Positions 8,012 to 19,230 are shown, counted from the stretch's first letter. The stretch: DNA of 56,003 nucleotides from an uncultured Pelagibacteraceae bacterium (GCA_902541315.1 CACBQF010000006.1:1-56003), one strand, 5' to 3'. Notes: generated from the letters alone by a model not told the origin. Program-made: numbers and translations.

Positions 8012-9921
8012 AAAAAAAATACGAATTTTTAGATCAAATTAATTTTCCATCAGACTTAAAAAAAGTTTCTGAAACAAAGCTGCAAAAGGTCGCTGATGAG
8101 TTAAGAGAGGAAATGATTGATGCAGTATCTGTTACAGGAGGACATTTGGGTGCTAGTTTAGGTGTTGTAGAATTAAGCGTTGCATTACATTATATTTTCA
8201 ATACACCAAGTGATAAATTAATTTGGGATGTTGGACATCAATGTTATCCGCATAAAATTTTAACAGGAAGAAAAGATAAAATAAGAACGCTTCGACAAGG
8301 AGGGGGTCTTTCAGGATTTACCAAGCGTTTAGAGAGTGAATATGATCCTTTCGGAGCTGCTCATAGCTCCACCTCAATTTCATCAGCTTTAGGAATTGCA
8401 GAGGCAAATAAATTATCAAAAAAATCGGAAAACGTTATAGCAGTTATCGGTGATGGTGCAATAAGTGCAGGTATGGCTTATGAAGCTATGAATAACGCGG
8501 GTGCCTCAAAGACTAAAATGATTGTGATACTTAATGATAACGATATGTCAATTGCAAGACCCGTTGGAGCAATGGGAACATATTTAGCTAAAATTTTTTC
8601 TGGTAAAATCTATTTTAGCCTAAGAGAAACAATTAAATTAATTACATCAGCATTTTCAAAAAGATTTAGTGCAAAAGCAGGTAAAGCTGAGGATTTATTA
8701 AGATCAGCTGTAACTGGAGGTACTTTATTTAGCTCATTGGGTTTCTATTATATTGGTCCTATAGATGGCCATGACCTTTCCTCATTAATTCCGATTTTAA
8801 GAAATGCTAGGGATTCAAAACACCAAGGTCCAATATTAATTCACATTAAAACAAAAAAAGGAAAAGGCTATTCTTTTGCTGAAGAAGCAAAAGATCATTA
8901 TCATGGAGTATCCAAATTTAATGTTAAGACTGGAGAACAGGAAAAAGGCTTCAGTAAAATACCATCATATACTAAAGTTTTTGCCGATACGCTGATACAA
9001 CACGCAAAAAAGGATAGTAAAATAGTTGCAATAACTGCGGCTATGCCAGATGGAACTGGATTAAGCAATTTTCGAAAAGAATTTCCAGATAGAACTTTTG
9101 ATGTTGGTATTGCTGAACAACATGCTGTTACCTTTGCTGCTGGTTTAGCAACCGAGAATTACAAACCTTATGCAGCAATTTACTCAACATTTCTTCAAAG
9201 AGCATACGATCAAGTCGTTCATGATGTTGCAATACAGAGCTTACCTGTAAGATTTGCAATAGATAGAGCAGGATTGGTTGGAGCTGATGGACCTACACAT
9301 GCAGGTAGTTTTGATACGACTTATTTAGCAACACTACCAAATTTTATTGTAATGGCTGCAAGTGATGAAGCTGAGCTGGTTAGAATGATTAATACTTCTA
9401 CAGAAATTAATGACAGGCCTTGCGCATTCAGATATCCTAGAGGAACTGGTATTGGATCAGTATTACCCTCAATTAATGAAAAAATAGAGATTGGTAAGTC
9501 AAAAATTATTCAAGAGGGAAAAAAATTAGCTTTAATAAACTTTGGTGCAAGATTAAGTGAAAGTCTAAAGGCATCAGAAAATTTAAAAAAAAAAGGTATT
9601 AACATTACAATAGTGGATGCAAGATTTGCCAAGCCATTAGATGAAAATTTGATATGGCAATTAGCAACAACGCACGAGGCAATTGTAACTATCGAAGAGG
9701 GATCGATTGGTGGATTTGGTTCTCATGTAATTGATTTTTTAACAAAAAAAGGATTAATGGATTCAAATTTAAAATTTAGATCAATGAAACTTCCAGATAT
9801 TTTTATTGATCAAGACAAACCCGAAAATATGTATAAATTGGCTAATCTAGATAGTATTTCTATTGAAGAACAAATTTTAGATGTATTAAATTCAAATATT
9901 ATTTTACAAAAACAAAAATGA
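8008..9921 (+). CDS. dxs: 1-deoxy-D-xylulose-5-phosphate synthase
   Basis: DXS joins pyruvate and glyceraldehyde-3-phosphate with thiamine diphosphate, the entry step of the MEP isoprenoid pathway. The 637-residue length is normal. Motifs in order: [32 protein letters not shown], the ThDP site [18 protein letters not shown]...NDNDMSI, then the pyrimidine-domain [17 protein letters not shown] with catalytic Glu, and [19 protein letters not shown] transketolase C-terminal domain closes the protein. It overlaps ispA by four bases. It stops five bases short of the convergent aroC stop. Thiamine dependence links it to thiD in the same window. Confidence 0.98.
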   Translation: MKKKYEFLDQINFPSDLKKVSETKLQKVADELREEMIDAVSVTGGHLGASLGVVELSVALHYIFNTPSDKLIWDVGHQCYPHKILTGRKDKIRTLRQGGGLSGFTKRLESEYDPFGAAHSSTSISSALGIAEANKLSKKSENVIAVIGDGAISAGMAYEAMNNAGASKTKMIVILNDNDMSIARPVGAMGTYLAKIFSGKIYFSLRETIKLITSAFSKRFSAKAGKAEDLLRSAVTGGTLFSSLGFYYIGPIDGHDLSSLIPILRNARDSKHQGPILIHIKTKKGKGYSFAEEAKDHYHGVSKFNVKTGEQEKGFSKIPSYTKVFADTLIQHAKKDSKIVAITAAMPDGTGLSNFRKEFPDRTFDVGIAEQHAVTFAAGLATENYKPYAAIYSTFLQRAYDQVVHDVAIQSLPVRFAIDRAGLVGADGPTHAGSFDTTYLATLPNFIVMAASDEAELVRMINTSTEINDRPCAFRYPRGTGIGSVLPSINEKIEIGKSKIIQEGKKLALINFGARLSESLKASENLKKKGINITIVDARFAKPLDENLIWQLATTHEAIVTIEEGSIGGFGSHVIDFLTKKGLMDSNLKFRSMKLPDIFIDQDKPENMYKLANLDSISIEEQILDVLNSNIILQKQK

Positions 9922-9926
9922 ATTCT

Positions 9927-11009
9927 CTATCCACATTGGGCTTGATTCAATAAATAATGATCAAGCAAAACACATGATAGCATAGCTTCACCTACTGGAA
10001 CTGCCCTGATTCCCACACATGGGTCATGCCGTCCTTTAACAGATATACTAGTATTTTTTCCAAATCTGTTAATTGTTTTTCTGCTTTTTAAAATTGATGA
10101 CGTAGGCTTAACAGCAAAGGAAACAATTATTTGTTGACCAGAAGAGATACCACCAAGAATTCCACCCGCATTATTTGAATTAAACTTTAATTTATTTTTC
10201 GATTGTGAAATCTCATCTGAATTTTCTTCTCCTGACAACTGAGCAGAATTCATTCCAGAACCAATATTAACACCTTTTACGGCATTAATACTCATCAATG
10301 CAGATGCAATATCAGAGTCTAGTTTTGAGTAAATTGGTGCCCCCAGTCCTGCTGGAATACCATTAGCTCTAATTTCAATTATAGCGCCACAAGATGAACC
10401 TGCCTTTCTAATACTTAAAAGATATTTTTCCCATATTTTAAGCATTGATTTATCAGGACAAAAAAATGGATTTTTATAGATTGTTTTTTCATCCCATTTG
10501 TTTGTATTGCATCCAAGAATTCCTAATTGTGTAACAGCACCAGATATTTTAAATTTTTTTCCTAATTTTTTTTTCAAAACTTTTTTAGCTACAGCCCCTG
10601 CTGCAACTCTTGAAGCAGTTTCTCTTGCTGAAGACCTTCCACCACCCCTATAATCTCTAATTCCATACTTTTTAAAGTAGGTATAATCAGCATGACCTGG
10701 TCTGAATTTATCTTTAATATCATTATAGTCTTTTGAGCGCATATCCTCGTTATAAATAATCAAAGATATTGGAGTTCCAGTTGTTTTGCCCTCGAAGACA
10801 CCTGAAAGTATCTCTACTTTGTCACTCTCTTTTCTTTGAGTTGTAAATTTAGATTGACCAGGTTTTCTTTTGTTAAGTTCTATCTGAATATCTCGTTCAT
10901 TAAGGTTTATTAGTGGTGGGCAACCATCAATTATACAGCCAATTGCAGGGCCATGAGACTCTCCCCATGTTGTGAAACGAAAAACCTTTCCAAAAGTATT
11001 AAATGACAT
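9927..11009 (-). CDS. aroC: Chorismate synthase
   Basis: AroC converts EPSP to chorismate with reduced FMN as cofactor, the last common step to aromatic amino acids and folate. The 360-residue protein starts with the family signature [20 protein letters not shown]. It carries [37 protein letters not shown] as contiguous blocks (only the order is given here), and the C-terminal block [18 protein letters not shown]. The gene stands alone on the minus strand between dxs and pdxH. It is divergent from pdxH with a 33-base gap that must hold both start regions. Confidence 0.97.
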   Translation of the reverse strand: MSFNTFGKVFRFTTWGESHGPAIGCIIDGCPPLINLNERDIQIELNKRKPGQSKFTTQRKESDKVEILSGVFEGKTTGTPISLIIYNEDMRSKDYNDIKDKFRPGHADYTYFKKYGIRDYRGGGRSSARETASRVAAGAVAKKVLKKKLGKKFKISGAVTQLGILGCNTNKWDEKTIYKNPFFCPDKSMLKIWEKYLLSIRKAGSSCGAIIEIRANGIPAGLGAPIYSKLDSDIASALMSINAVKGVNIGSGMNSAQLSGEENSDEISQSKNKLKFNSNNAGGILGGISSGQQIIVSFAVKPTSSILKSRKTINRFGKNTSISVKGRHDPCVGIRAVPVGEAMLSCVLLDHYLLNQAQCG

Positions 11010-11042
11010 TATTTATATTGTATAGATTATTTTGTTAAAATT

Positions 11043-11669
11043 ATGAATGAAAAAAACTCATTAGGGCTTAATAAATGCTTTCTAGATTTAGATGATCCTT
11101 TTAAATTATTCGATAGTTGGTACGAAGAGGCAAAAAAGAATGAAATTAATGATCCAAATGCTTTAGCTTTGGGAACTGCAACAAAACAAGGTGTTCCATC
11201 AGTTAGGATGGTTTTACTTAAAGGTTATGATAAAAATGGATTTGTTTTTTACACAAATCTTAATAGTCAAAAAGGGAATGAAATAAAAGAAAACCCCAAT
11301 GCAACCATGTGTTTTCATTGGAAAAGTTTATTAAGGCAAATTAGAATTGTTGGAACTTTGACCCAAGTAGAAGATGAGGTAGCTGATAATTATTTTAATT
11401 CTAGAGCTTATGAAAGTAGAATTGGGGCTTGGGCATCAAAACAAAGCAGTGAATTAATCAATAGAGAGGAACTGATAAAATCACTAGAAGAATTTAAAAA
11501 TAAATATCAAGATCAAAATAATGTTCCAAGACCAAACCATTGGTCTGGCTGGAATTTAAAGCCAACAAGTATAGAATTCTGGTTAGATGGAGATAATAGA
11601 ATACACGAAAGATTAAAGTATAAATTGACAGCAAATAATGATTGGACAAAAAGTCTCTTAAGCCCCTAA
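11043..11669 (+). CDS. pdxH: Pyridoxamine 5'-phosphate oxidase
   Basis: PdxH oxidises pyridoxine- or pyridoxamine-5'-phosphate to PLP with FMN. The 208-residue length fits. Recognised blocks are the N-terminal DPFKLFDSWYEEAKKNEINDPNA, the FMN-binding RMVLLKGYDKNGFVFYTN, SQKGNEIKENPNATMCFHWKSLLRQIR, the YFNSRAYESRIGAWAS motif, and a C-terminal PNHWSGW...EFWLDGDNRIHERLKY. Its stop overlaps the stop region of the convergent polyprenyl synthase by four bases. SAR11 cells are often streamlined for vitamin synthesis; keeping PdxH fits PLP salvage, though that is inference. Confidence 0.97.
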   Translation: MNEKNSLGLNKCFLDLDDPFKLFDSWYEEAKKNEINDPNALALGTATKQGVPSVRMVLLKGYDKNGFVFYTNLNSQKGNEIKENPNATMCFHWKSLLRQIRIVGTLTQVEDEVADNYFNSRAYESRIGAWASKQSSELINREELIKSLEEFKNKYQDQNNVPRPNHWSGWNLKPTSIEFWLDGDNRIHERLKYKLTANNDWTKSLLSP

Positions 11670-12679
11670 AAATTTCTAGATAAGCTAAAAGACGTTAAAT
11701 TTTCTAGGATATTTTTTTCTTCAGAGTCTTTAAACACTGACAATGAATTTGAAGATAAATTAATATAATGTTTAGCTTTTTGGTAACAACCATTTATAAT
11801 ATTGTATTTTTTTATTAAAGCCAAAGTATAACTTAAATCATTTTGATCTCTCTTTTCTTTTGCAAAAGTTTTTTTAAGAGTAACTTTTTCGTCTTTATTT
11901 GCTTTTTGAAACAAAAGAATTATTGGTAGTGTAATTTTACCCTCATAGAAGTCTTGACCAATATTTTTTCCAAAAATTTTTAATTCTGAATTATAATCTA
12001 AAGTGTCGTCAGCAATTTGAAAAGTTAAACCTAAATTTCTACCATAAAACTCTAAAGCTTCTTTCTCCTTAGTTTTCTTTTCTGACAAGATTGCCCCTAC
12101 CTTGGTTGCAGCAGCAAATAATTCAGCTGTTTTTGAGGAAATTATTTTCAAATAAGTTTCTTCAAGCATATCAACTTCACCTTTATGTTGGAGTTGCAAA
12201 ATTTCACCTTGAGCAATTATTGATGATGTCGATGATAATAGTTTTAAGACCTCAATATTACCATCTTCTACCATCATTTCAAAACACCTACTAAGAAGAT
12301 AGTCGCCAGCTAGAACAGAGGAGTGGTTACCCCAGATCTTATTTGGTGTTTTTTTACCTCTTCTAATTGAACCATTATCTATAACATCATCATGCATCAA
12401 AGTTGCAGCATGAATTAGTTCCACACAAGCTGCTAAATTTATATCTCTAGTACCTTTTGAATAACCACATAACTTTGATGAGCCCAAAGTTAATAAAGCT
12501 CTTAATCTTTTACCACCAGTATCCAAATGATAATTTGTTATTTTTTGAACCAACTCAACATTACTATCTAGTTTTGATTTAATTTTTTCTTCAACTAACA
12601 TTAGCTTATTCTCAACTGAGTTTTTTAGTTGAAAATAAGAGTTATTGATTTGTTTTTTAAGTTGTATTACGCTTCCCAT
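11666..12679 (-). CDS. ispB: Long-chain polyprenyl (octa/decaprenyl) diphosphate synthase
   Basis: This trans-prenyltransferase builds the ubiquinone side chain from FPP and IPP. The 337-residue protein has the GGKRLRALLTL substrate loop, the first aspartate motif as HDDVIDNGSIRRGK (DDxxD spacing of long-chain enzymes), GDYLLSRCFEMM, and the second motif FQIADDTLDYN. FARM spacing differs from ispA in this window, which separates the two paralogues: IspA short chain, this one long chain. It sits alone between convergent pdxH and the divergent S49 peptidase gene. The chain length (C40 or C50) is not determined; ubiquinone-10 is usual in Alphaproteobacteria. Confidence 0.92.
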   Translation of the reverse strand: MGSVIQLKKQINNSYFQLKNSVENKLMLVEEKIKSKLDSNVELVQKITNYHLDTGGKRLRALLTLGSSKLCGYSKGTRDINLAACVELIHAATLMHDDVIDNGSIRRGKKTPNKIWGNHSSVLAGDYLLSRCFEMMVEDGNIEVLKLLSSTSSIIAQGEILQLQHKGEVDMLEETYLKIISSKTAELFAAATKVGAILSEKKTKEKEALEFYGRNLGLTFQIADDTLDYNSELKIFGKNIGQDFYEGKITLPIILLFQKANKDEKVTLKKTFAKEKRDQNDLSYTLALIKKYNIINGCYQKAKHYINLSSNSLSVFKDSEEKNILENLTSFSLSRNF

Positions 12680-12724
12680 AATGTAATCAAACTAGTGTAA
12701 TAAGTTTCATTTTATACTTATCAA

Positions 12725-12752
12725 TTGACGCACCCGAATCTTCAATTATAAG
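12725..12752 (+). promoter_or_regulatory. Candidate sigma-70 promoter for the S49 peptidase-glyQS operon
   Basis: The 113-base gap between divergent genes holds TTGACG at 12725-12730 and TATAAG at 12747-12752, separated by 16 bases. The predicted start is about 30 bases before the 12793 ATG. The hexamers match the consensus well for such an AT-rich genome, but AT-rich DNA gives chance -10 boxes, so confidence is moderate. Confidence 0.45.
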
Positions 12753-12792
12753 GTGTCTTTATATTAGCACAAAAATTTTATAAAGATTCACT

Positions 12793-13599
12793 ATGCTCTC
12801 AATTTTTAAAAAGAAGAAAATCATACCTCATATTAAATTAACTGGTGTTATTGGAAACGTGGGTAAATTTAAACAAGGCATAGATTTTTCAGGTCAAGAG
12901 GAGATAATTTCTAAGGCTTTTTCCTTAAAAAAAGCGCCATGTGTTGCTATCACAATCAATTCTCCTGGTGGATCACCTGTTCAATCACACTTAATTTTTA
13001 ATTTTATAAGACAACAGGCAAAAAAAAATAAAAAAAAAGTGATGGTATTTGCTGAGGATATTGCTGCATCTGGAGGCTATTTGATTGCATGTGCTGGTGA
13101 TGAAATTTATGCGAACTCTAGTTCAATTATTGGATCTATAGGCGTAATTTATTCATCATTTGGTTTTACTGAGTTAATTAAAAAAATTGGAGTTGAAAGA
13201 AGAGTTCATACTGCTGGAAAAAATAAGAGTACTCTTGATCCGTTTCTTGAAGAGAAAAAAGAGGATATAGAAAGATTGAAAAATATACAATTAGATTTGC
13301 ATAAAGATTTCATTAACGTTGTTGAGAAAAGTAGAGGTGCTAAGCTTAAGAAATCAGAAGTTGAATTATTTTCCGGAGAATTTTGGTCCGGAACTAAAGC
13401 TAAAGAACTTGGATTAATTGATGAAATAGGTGATGTTAATCAGGTGTTGAAAGAAAAATTTGGAGAAGATGTAATAATTAAAAAATTCGAAAAATCTAAA
13501 AGTTGGTTGAGTAAGAAATTATCATCTTCTAATGATCACATCGATCAAGTGGCAAATATATTAGAAGAAAAATCTATTTGGCAAAAATATGGCCTCTAA
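12793..13599 (+). CDS. sppA: S49 family signal peptide peptidase (SppA-like)
   Basis: S49 peptidases use a Ser-Lys dyad to cut signal peptides left in the membrane. The 268-residue protein is the short, single-domain form. The nucleophile is Ser93 in the block [19 protein letters not shown], and the general-base Lys is in [10 protein letters not shown] (Lys145 by spacing). The oxyanion loop is INSPGGSP. There is no clear N-terminal membrane anchor (the start is [15 protein letters not shown]), so it may be peripheral or cytoplasmic. It overlaps glyQ by 11 bases, so peptidase and glycyl-tRNA synthetase are likely co-transcribed. Confidence 0.88.
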   Translation: MLSIFKKKKIIPHIKLTGVIGNVGKFKQGIDFSGQEEIISKAFSLKKAPCVAITINSPGGSPVQSHLIFNFIRQQAKKNKKKVMVFAEDIAASGGYLIACAGDEIYANSSSIIGSIGVIYSSFGFTELIKKIGVERRVHTAGKNKSTLDPFLEEKKEDIERLKNIQLDLHKDFINVVEKSRGAKLKKSEVELFSGEFWSGTKAKELGLIDEIGDVNQVLKEKFGEDVIIKKFEKSKSWLSKKLSSSNDHIDQVANILEEKSIWQKYGL

Positions 13600-14470
13600 G
13601 AAAAGTAAAAAAAAACCAAAATTTCAAACTTTTCAGGATACAATCTTAAATCTCCAAAAATATTGGAGTAAACATGGTTGTATAATTTTACAACCATATG
13701 ATATGGAGGTTGGAGCTGGAACTTTTCATCCAGCCACAACTTTGAGATCACTTGGTCCAAAACCGTGGAAGGCAGCTTATGTGCAACCTTCAAGAAGACC
13801 AACTGATGGAAGATATGGAGATAATCCTAATAGACTTCAGCACTATTATCAATTTCAAGTAATTATTAAACCTTCTCCATCAAATATAAAAAAACTTTAT
13901 TTAAATAGTTTGTCTACAATTGGTATTGATCACAAAAATCATGATATTAGATTTGTAGAGGATGATTGGGAAAGTCCCACTTTAGGTGCTGCAGGTCTTG
14001 GTTGGGAAGTTTGGTGCGATGGAATGGAAATAACTCAATTTACATATTTTCAACAAATGGCTGGCTTTGAATGTAAACCTGTTTCAGTAGAAATTACTTA
14101 TGGTTTAGAAAGAATTTGTATGTTTACACAACAAAAAAATAATGTGTATGATTTAATTTGGAACAGCGAAAATGTAAAATATAGAGAAGTTTTTCATCAA
14201 GCAGAAAAAGAATTTTCAGCTTATAACTTTGAACACGCTAATACTTCAAATCTATTTAGAATATTTGATATGTTCGAAACTGAGGCTAAATCATTGATAA
14301 ATAAAAAAATATCACTTCCAGCATATGACCAATGCTTAAAAGCAAGTCATGTATTTAACATACTTGATGCAAGAGGAGCTATCAGTGTTGTTCAAAGAGC
14401 AGAATATATTGGGCGTATAAGAGAAATTACGAAATCTGTTGCTTCAATTTGGATTGATACACAAATATAA
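13589..14470 (+). CDS. glyQ: Glycyl-tRNA synthetase alpha subunit
   Basis: GlyQ is the catalytic subunit of the bacterial alpha2beta2 glycyl-tRNA synthetase. The 293-residue length is normal. Strongly conserved blocks include [79 protein letters not shown] and EITYGLERI, which hold the class II aminoacylation motifs. It starts within the end of the S49 peptidase gene and is followed one base later by glyS. There is no sign of an alternative dimeric GlyS. Confidence 0.98.
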   Translation: MASKKSKKKPKFQTFQDTILNLQKYWSKHGCIILQPYDMEVGAGTFHPATTLRSLGPKPWKAAYVQPSRRPTDGRYGDNPNRLQHYYQFQVIIKPSPSNIKKLYLNSLSTIGIDHKNHDIRFVEDDWESPTLGAAGLGWEVWCDGMEITQFTYFQQMAGFECKPVSVEITYGLERICMFTQQKNNVYDLIWNSENVKYREVFHQAEKEFSAYNFEHANTSNLFRIFDMFETEAKSLINKKISLPAYDQCLKASHVFNILDARGAISVVQRAEYIGRIREITKSVASIWIDTQI

Positions 14471-14471
14471 A

Positions 14472-16544
14472 ATGGCACAATTTTTTTTAGAATTATTTAG
14501 TGAAGAAATTCCAGCTAATTTACAACAAAATTTTCGTGAAAAACTTTTAGAAGATTTTAGGAAATATTTTACCAATAAATTTATAAAATCAAAAAAAAGT
14601 TTTTCATTATCAACCCCAAACAGAGTAATTATTGTATTTGAGGGTTTACAAAAAAAAATTAAAGTAGGATCTAAAGAAATAAAAGGACCCAAAACTAGTG
14701 CTCCTGTCGAAGCAATTGAGGGTTTTTTGAGATCAAATAAAATTAACCAAAAACAACTTATTAAACGTCATACTGAAAAAGGAGAATTCTATTTTTTTAA
14801 AACAACCTCAAAAATGTTGAACACCTCAGATTTGTTAAAAGATTTAATTCCTAAACTATTAGGTAGCTACCAATGGAAAAAATCAATGAAATGGGGTGTA
14901 TTTGATCTTAATTGGGCAAGACCACTAAAGTCTATCTTGTCAGTATTTGATGAAAAAATAATAGATTTTAAATTTTACCATCTAACCTCGTCAAATAAAA
15001 CTTTTATTGATAAGGACTTTGAGGAAAAGATAGGAGTATTTAAAGATTTCAGATCATATGAAAAGTTTTTGAAAAATCATGGAACAATTGTTGATCAAAA
15101 TAAAAGAAAAAAAATTATTCAAAAGGAATTCACAAAGATTTTAAATAAAAATAAATTATTTATTTTAGAAAATTCAAAATTATTTGATGAGGTCGTAAAT
15201 TTAGTTGAATGTCCTCATGTTTTATTATGCGATTTCAATAAAAAATTTTTGTCAATTCCGAGGGAAATACTCATTTTAACTATGCAGTCACATCAAAAAT
15301 ATTTTCCTGCCCTTGATAAAAATAATCAAATCACAAATCAATTTTTAATCGTTGCAAATAAAAAAGATCAAAAAGGATTAATTAAACTTGGGAATCAGAG
15401 AGTTGTTGATGCCAGATTGAGTGATGCAGAGTTTTTTTGGAATAAAGATAAAACCCAAAATTTAGTAAAAAAGGTATCTGAATTAAAAAGAGTTAATTTT
15501 TTCAAAGGACTTGGGACCTATTTTGACAAAGTTCAGCGGATGAGAAAATTAGGTGGAATGATATCTGATGAACTATTGATTAGTAAAGAAAAAGTAGAGT
15601 TATCAGCATCTGTTTGCAAAACAGACTTAACTTCTGATTTAGTTGGTGAGTTTCCTGAATTACAGGGAATTTTGGGAGGATATTTTTCTACACATCAAGG
15701 TTTTGATAAAGATATTTGTTTATCAATAACTGAACAATATTTACCTATTGGATTAGACTCAGCTTTACCAAAAAAACCTTTCAGTATTGCTTTATCGGTG
15801 ACAGATAAAATTGATAGTCTTGTTGGTTTTTTTGGGGTTGATGAAAAACCTACAGGTTCAAAAGATCCATTTGCACTTAGAAGAATGGCGCTTGGCATAA
15901 TTCGAATAATAATTGAAAATAAAAAAGACTTAAAATTAAATGATTTATTAAATTATTCTATTAGATTATATCAAGAACAAAATTTTACTCTTGTAAATGA
16001 AGAATTAAAAAATGATTTAAATAATTTTTTAAAAGATAGATTTAGATATTATCTTAAAGAAAAAAATATTCGATTTGATATCATCGATGCATCAATTTCA
16101 AATTTTTCAGCTAATAGATTGTTTTCATCTTTCGAAAAAGCAAGATGTATAAATAAAATAATTAATAATCAAATTGGTATAGATATAACATCAAGTTATA
16201 AAAGAGCCTCCAATATACTTCAAGGCGAAATGAAAAATCAAGAAATTGAAATAACTAATTCAACTGATCCTGGTATTTTTAAAAGTGATTATGAGAAAAA
16301 TTTGTTTAAAAAAATTACTGACATAAAGAAGTATTATTCAAATATAGATAATGATGAAAATTATGAGAAGTCCCTATCAATATTAGCGGGAGCAAAAAAA
16401 GAAGTTTTTGAATTTTTTGATCATGTAAAAGTAAATGAGGATAACGAAGATTTAAGAAAAAATCGTTTGGAACTTATAAATATGTTATGTAAAACCTTTC
16501 AAAATTTTATGAATTTTCAATTATTAAAGGCAAATAATGAATAA
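14472..16544 (+). CDS. glyS: Glycyl-tRNA synthetase beta subunit
   Basis: The beta subunit binds and helps discriminate tRNA-Gly. The start is taken as the ATG at 14472 (MAQFFLELFSEEIPANLQQN), one base after the glyQ stop; the frame is open further upstream but that part lies inside glyQ. This gives 690 residues, the usual length. Recognised blocks are LELFSEEIPA, RVVDARLSDAEFFWNKDK, KTDLTSDLVGEFPELQGILGGYF and the HD-like/DALR C-terminal half with GSKDPFALRR. It ends with an eight-base overlap into ppdK, suggesting a long operon from the S49 gene through ppdK. Confidence 0.97.
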   Translation: MAQFFLELFSEEIPANLQQNFREKLLEDFRKYFTNKFIKSKKSFSLSTPNRVIIVFEGLQKKIKVGSKEIKGPKTSAPVEAIEGFLRSNKINQKQLIKRHTEKGEFYFFKTTSKMLNTSDLLKDLIPKLLGSYQWKKSMKWGVFDLNWARPLKSILSVFDEKIIDFKFYHLTSSNKTFIDKDFEEKIGVFKDFRSYEKFLKNHGTIVDQNKRKKIIQKEFTKILNKNKLFILENSKLFDEVVNLVECPHVLLCDFNKKFLSIPREILILTMQSHQKYFPALDKNNQITNQFLIVANKKDQKGLIKLGNQRVVDARLSDAEFFWNKDKTQNLVKKVSELKRVNFFKGLGTYFDKVQRMRKLGGMISDELLISKEKVELSASVCKTDLTSDLVGEFPELQGILGGYFSTHQGFDKDICLSITEQYLPIGLDSALPKKPFSIALSVTDKIDSLVGFFGVDEKPTGSKDPFALRRMALGIIRIIIENKKDLKLNDLLNYSIRLYQEQNFTLVNEELKNDLNNFLKDRFRYYLKEKNIRFDIIDASISNFSANRLFSSFEKARCINKIINNQIGIDITSSYKRASNILQGEMKNQEIEITNSTDPGIFKSDYEKNLFKKITDIKKYYSNIDNDENYEKSLSILAGAKKEVFEFFDHVKVNEDNEDLRKNRLELINMLCKTFQNFMNFQLLKANNE

Positions 16545-19206
16545 ATTGATTTTAAATTTTAAATCTAAAGACTCCAAAAAAATTAAAAATCCTAAAAATT
16601 TTTTAGGTGGCAAAGGTGCTAACTTATCAGAAATGGGAAGAATGGGTCTTCCAGTTCCACCTGGATTTACAATTTCAACTAAGGTTTGTGATCTTTTTTA
16701 TCAAAATAAAAAGAAATTGAATTCTTCATTGCTAAGCCAAATTAAAAAAGAGTTAAAGGTAATTGAGAAAGATGTGAGAAAAAAATTTGGAGATCTAAAA
16801 AATCCTCTTTTATTATCTGTGAGATCTGGTGCTAGAGTGTCTATGCCTGGTATGATGGATACAATACTCAACCTTGGTTTGAATGACAAAACTGTTGAAG
16901 CACTAGCTAACAAAACATCTAACGGAAGATTTGCTAAAGATAGTTATAGAAGATTTATTCAAATGTATGGAAATGTTGTTCTTGGGGTAGAAAGTTATCA
17001 TTTTGAGGAACTTATAGAAAATTATAAGTTAACCAAGGGAGTTTTGCTGGATACAGATCTTGATGAAGATGATTGGGATGGTTTGATAAAAGACTTTAAA
17101 AATATTATTAAAGAAAAAACAAAAAAAGAATTTCCTCAAGATGTTTATCAACAATTATTTGGAGCAATAAGTGCAGTATTTTTATCTTGGGAGAGTAATA
17201 GAGCTAAAATTTATAGAAAGTTAAATCAGATACCGTCTGAATGGGGAACAGCAGTTAACGTACAATCTATGGTATTTGGAAACATGGGAAATGATTGTGC
17301 TACTGGAGTTGTTTTTACAAGAAATCCGTCAGACGGATCAAATAATATTTATGGAGAGTATTTAATTAATGCTCAAGGAGAGGATGTGGTAGCAGGAACA
17401 AGGACACCGCAATATATTACGAAAAAAGCTAAACGGGAGGCAAAAGTTAAGGCATTTTCTATGGAAGAGTCTATGCCAAAAGTTTATTTAGAGCTTCATA
17501 AAATTTTAAAAAAGTTAGAAGCACATTATAAAGATATGCAAGATGTAGAATTTACAGTTGAGAATGAGAAATTATGGATCCTACAAACTAGGTCAGGTAA
17601 AAGAACTGCAAAATCAGCAGTTAAGATTGCTGTAGATATGGTAAAGGAAAAATTAATTTCAAAAAAACAAGCAATTTTAAGAATAGATCCAAATTCTTTA
17701 GACACATTATTACACCCTACTTTGGATGAAAAAAGTTCTATAGAGATAATTGCAAATGGTTTACCTGCTTCACCAGGAGCTGCTAGTGGAAAGGTGGTAT
17801 TTACATCTGAAGAGGCTGAGAGACTTAATAATATGATGCAAGATGTAATATTAGTTAGAGTTGAAACTTCTCCAGAAGATATTCAGGGTATGCACGCTGC
17901 TAAAGGAATATTGACTGCCAGGGGAGGAATGACAAGTCATGCAGCTGTAGTTGCAAGAGGAATGGGAAGACCATGTGTTTCTGGTTCGAGTGAAATCGAT
18001 ATTGATTATGAGAAAAAAATTTTTAAAACTGCATCATTTGAAATTAAAGAAGGCGATGTAATTACAATTGATGGTTCCTCTGGAAGAATTATTTTAGGAA
18101 GTGTGCCAACAATAAAACCTGAAATTTCTGGTGACTTTTCAAAATTAATGAGTTGGGCAGACAAGGTTAGAAAACTTAAAGTGCGAACAAACGCAGAAAC
18201 TCCATTAGACACAAAAGTTGCAAGAGATTTTGGAGCAGAGGGAATTGGCTTATGCAGAACGGAGCACATGTTTTTTGATGAAGAAAGGATTATCTCTGTA
18301 CGAGAGATGATACTCTCTAAAACTAAGGAAGACAGATTAAAAGCACTCTTGAAGCTTTTACCACATCAAAAAAAAGATTTTGTTGAAATATTTAAGATTA
18401 TGCATGGATTACCAGTTACAGTACGTTTGCTTGATCCTCCATTACATGAGTTTCTACCAAAATCTGAAAAAGAAATTTCAGATGTTGCAGAAGTAGTTGG
18501 TATAAGTGTTAAAGAGGTAAAATCGCGAATTGATGAACTTCATGAGCAAAATCCAATGCTTGGACATAGAGGTTGTAGATTAGCTATTTCATTCCCCGAA
18601 ATTTATGAAATGCAATGTGAAGCAATCTTTAAAGGCTTGGCAGAATTAAAAAAAAATAAGGAAAAATCTGCATTTCCCGAAATAATGATTCCTCTTGTGT
18701 CGACTGAAGCAGAAATAAAAATAATGAAAGATCTTGTTATTGATACTGCAAGAAAAGTACAAAAGGAAAATAAAGTTAAAATAGAATTTTTAGTTGGAAC
18801 GATGATTGAGTTACCGAGAGCCGCAATTAAAGCAAAAGATATTGCAAAGCATGCTGAGTTTTTTAGTTTTGGTACGAACGATTTGACACAAACTACTTTT
18901 GGAATAAGCAGAGATGATAGTGGTAAATTTTTAAACGATTATATTGAAAATAAGATTTTTTCTATAGATCCGTTTGTTTCAATAGATGAAGGTGTAAAAG
19001 ATTTAGTTGAGATAGCTGTCACTAAAGGAAAAAAACAAAATAAAAAAATCAAGTTAGGTATTTGTGGTGAACATGGTGGCGATCCAAAAAGTATAGATTT
19101 TTGTTCTAGAGCTGGTTTAAATTACATTTCATGCTCACCTTATAGAGTTCCAATTGCAAGATTAGCTGCAGCACAAGCTGAATTAAAAAAAAATTATCAA
19201 TTTTAG
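16537..19206 (+). CDS. ppdK: Pyruvate, phosphate dikinase
   Basis: PPDK interconverts pyruvate + ATP + Pi and PEP + AMP + PPi, giving a PPi-linked route between PEP and pyruvate. The 889-residue protein has the N-terminal nucleotide domain (GGKGANLSEMGRMGLPVPPGF; SVRSGARVSMPGMMDTILNLG), the swivelling phosphohistidine domain with the catalytic His in GGMTSHAAVVARGMGRPCVSG, and the C-terminal PEP/pyruvate barrel with FGTNDLTQTTFG and GICGEHGGDP containing the catalytic Cys. It overlaps glyS by eight bases. Its stop codon shares one base with the hairpin at the end of the convergent tmRNA gene. Confidence 0.98.
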   Translation: MNKLILNFKSKDSKKIKNPKNFLGGKGANLSEMGRMGLPVPPGFTISTKVCDLFYQNKKKLNSSLLSQIKKELKVIEKDVRKKFGDLKNPLLLSVRSGARVSMPGMMDTILNLGLNDKTVEALANKTSNGRFAKDSYRRFIQMYGNVVLGVESYHFEELIENYKLTKGVLLDTDLDEDDWDGLIKDFKNIIKEKTKKEFPQDVYQQLFGAISAVFLSWESNRAKIYRKLNQIPSEWGTAVNVQSMVFGNMGNDCATGVVFTRNPSDGSNNIYGEYLINAQGEDVVAGTRTPQYITKKAKREAKVKAFSMEESMPKVYLELHKILKKLEAHYKDMQDVEFTVENEKLWILQTRSGKRTAKSAVKIAVDMVKEKLISKKQAILRIDPNSLDTLLHPTLDEKSSIEIIANGLPASPGAASGKVVFTSEEAERLNNMMQDVILVRVETSPEDIQGMHAAKGILTARGGMTSHAAVVARGMGRPCVSGSSEIDIDYEKKIFKTASFEIKEGDVITIDGSSGRIILGSVPTIKPEISGDFSKLMSWADKVRKLKVRTNAETPLDTKVARDFGAEGIGLCRTEHMFFDEERIISVREMILSKTKEDRLKALLKLLPHQKKDFVEIFKIMHGLPVTVRLLDPPLHEFLPKSEKEISDVAEVVGISVKEVKSRIDELHEQNPMLGHRGCRLAISFPEIYEMQCEAIFKGLAELKKNKEKSAFPEIMIPLVSTEAEIKIMKDLVIDTARKVQKENKVKIEFLVGTMIELPRAAIKAKDIAKHAEFFSFGTNDLTQTTFGISRDDSGKFLNDYIENKIFSIDPFVSIDEGVKDLVEIAVTKGKKQNKKIKLGICGEHGGDPKSIDFCSRAGLNYISCSPYRVPIARLAAAQAELKKNYQF

Positions 19207-19230
19207 GGGCGTTCTGTTGCCAGGTGCCCC
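19206..19230 (-). terminator. GNRA-capped hairpin at the 3' end of ssrA
   Basis: On the minus strand the sequence forms GGGGC-AC-CTG-GCAA-CAG-AAC-GCCCC: an outer five-pair GC stem, an inner three-pair stem and a GCAA tetraloop. It is followed by an AT-rich stretch with a T run inside the ppdK end. It may be the last helix of the tmRNA coding piece, the transcription terminator, or both. For plus-strand transcripts the same inverted repeat lies right at the ppdK stop. Confidence 0.6.

Noticed and set aside
14439..14471. Upstream extension of glyS by 11 codons
   Set aside because: It lies within the coding end of glyQ, and the ATG at 14472 gives the standard GlyS N-terminus, LELFSEEIPA.
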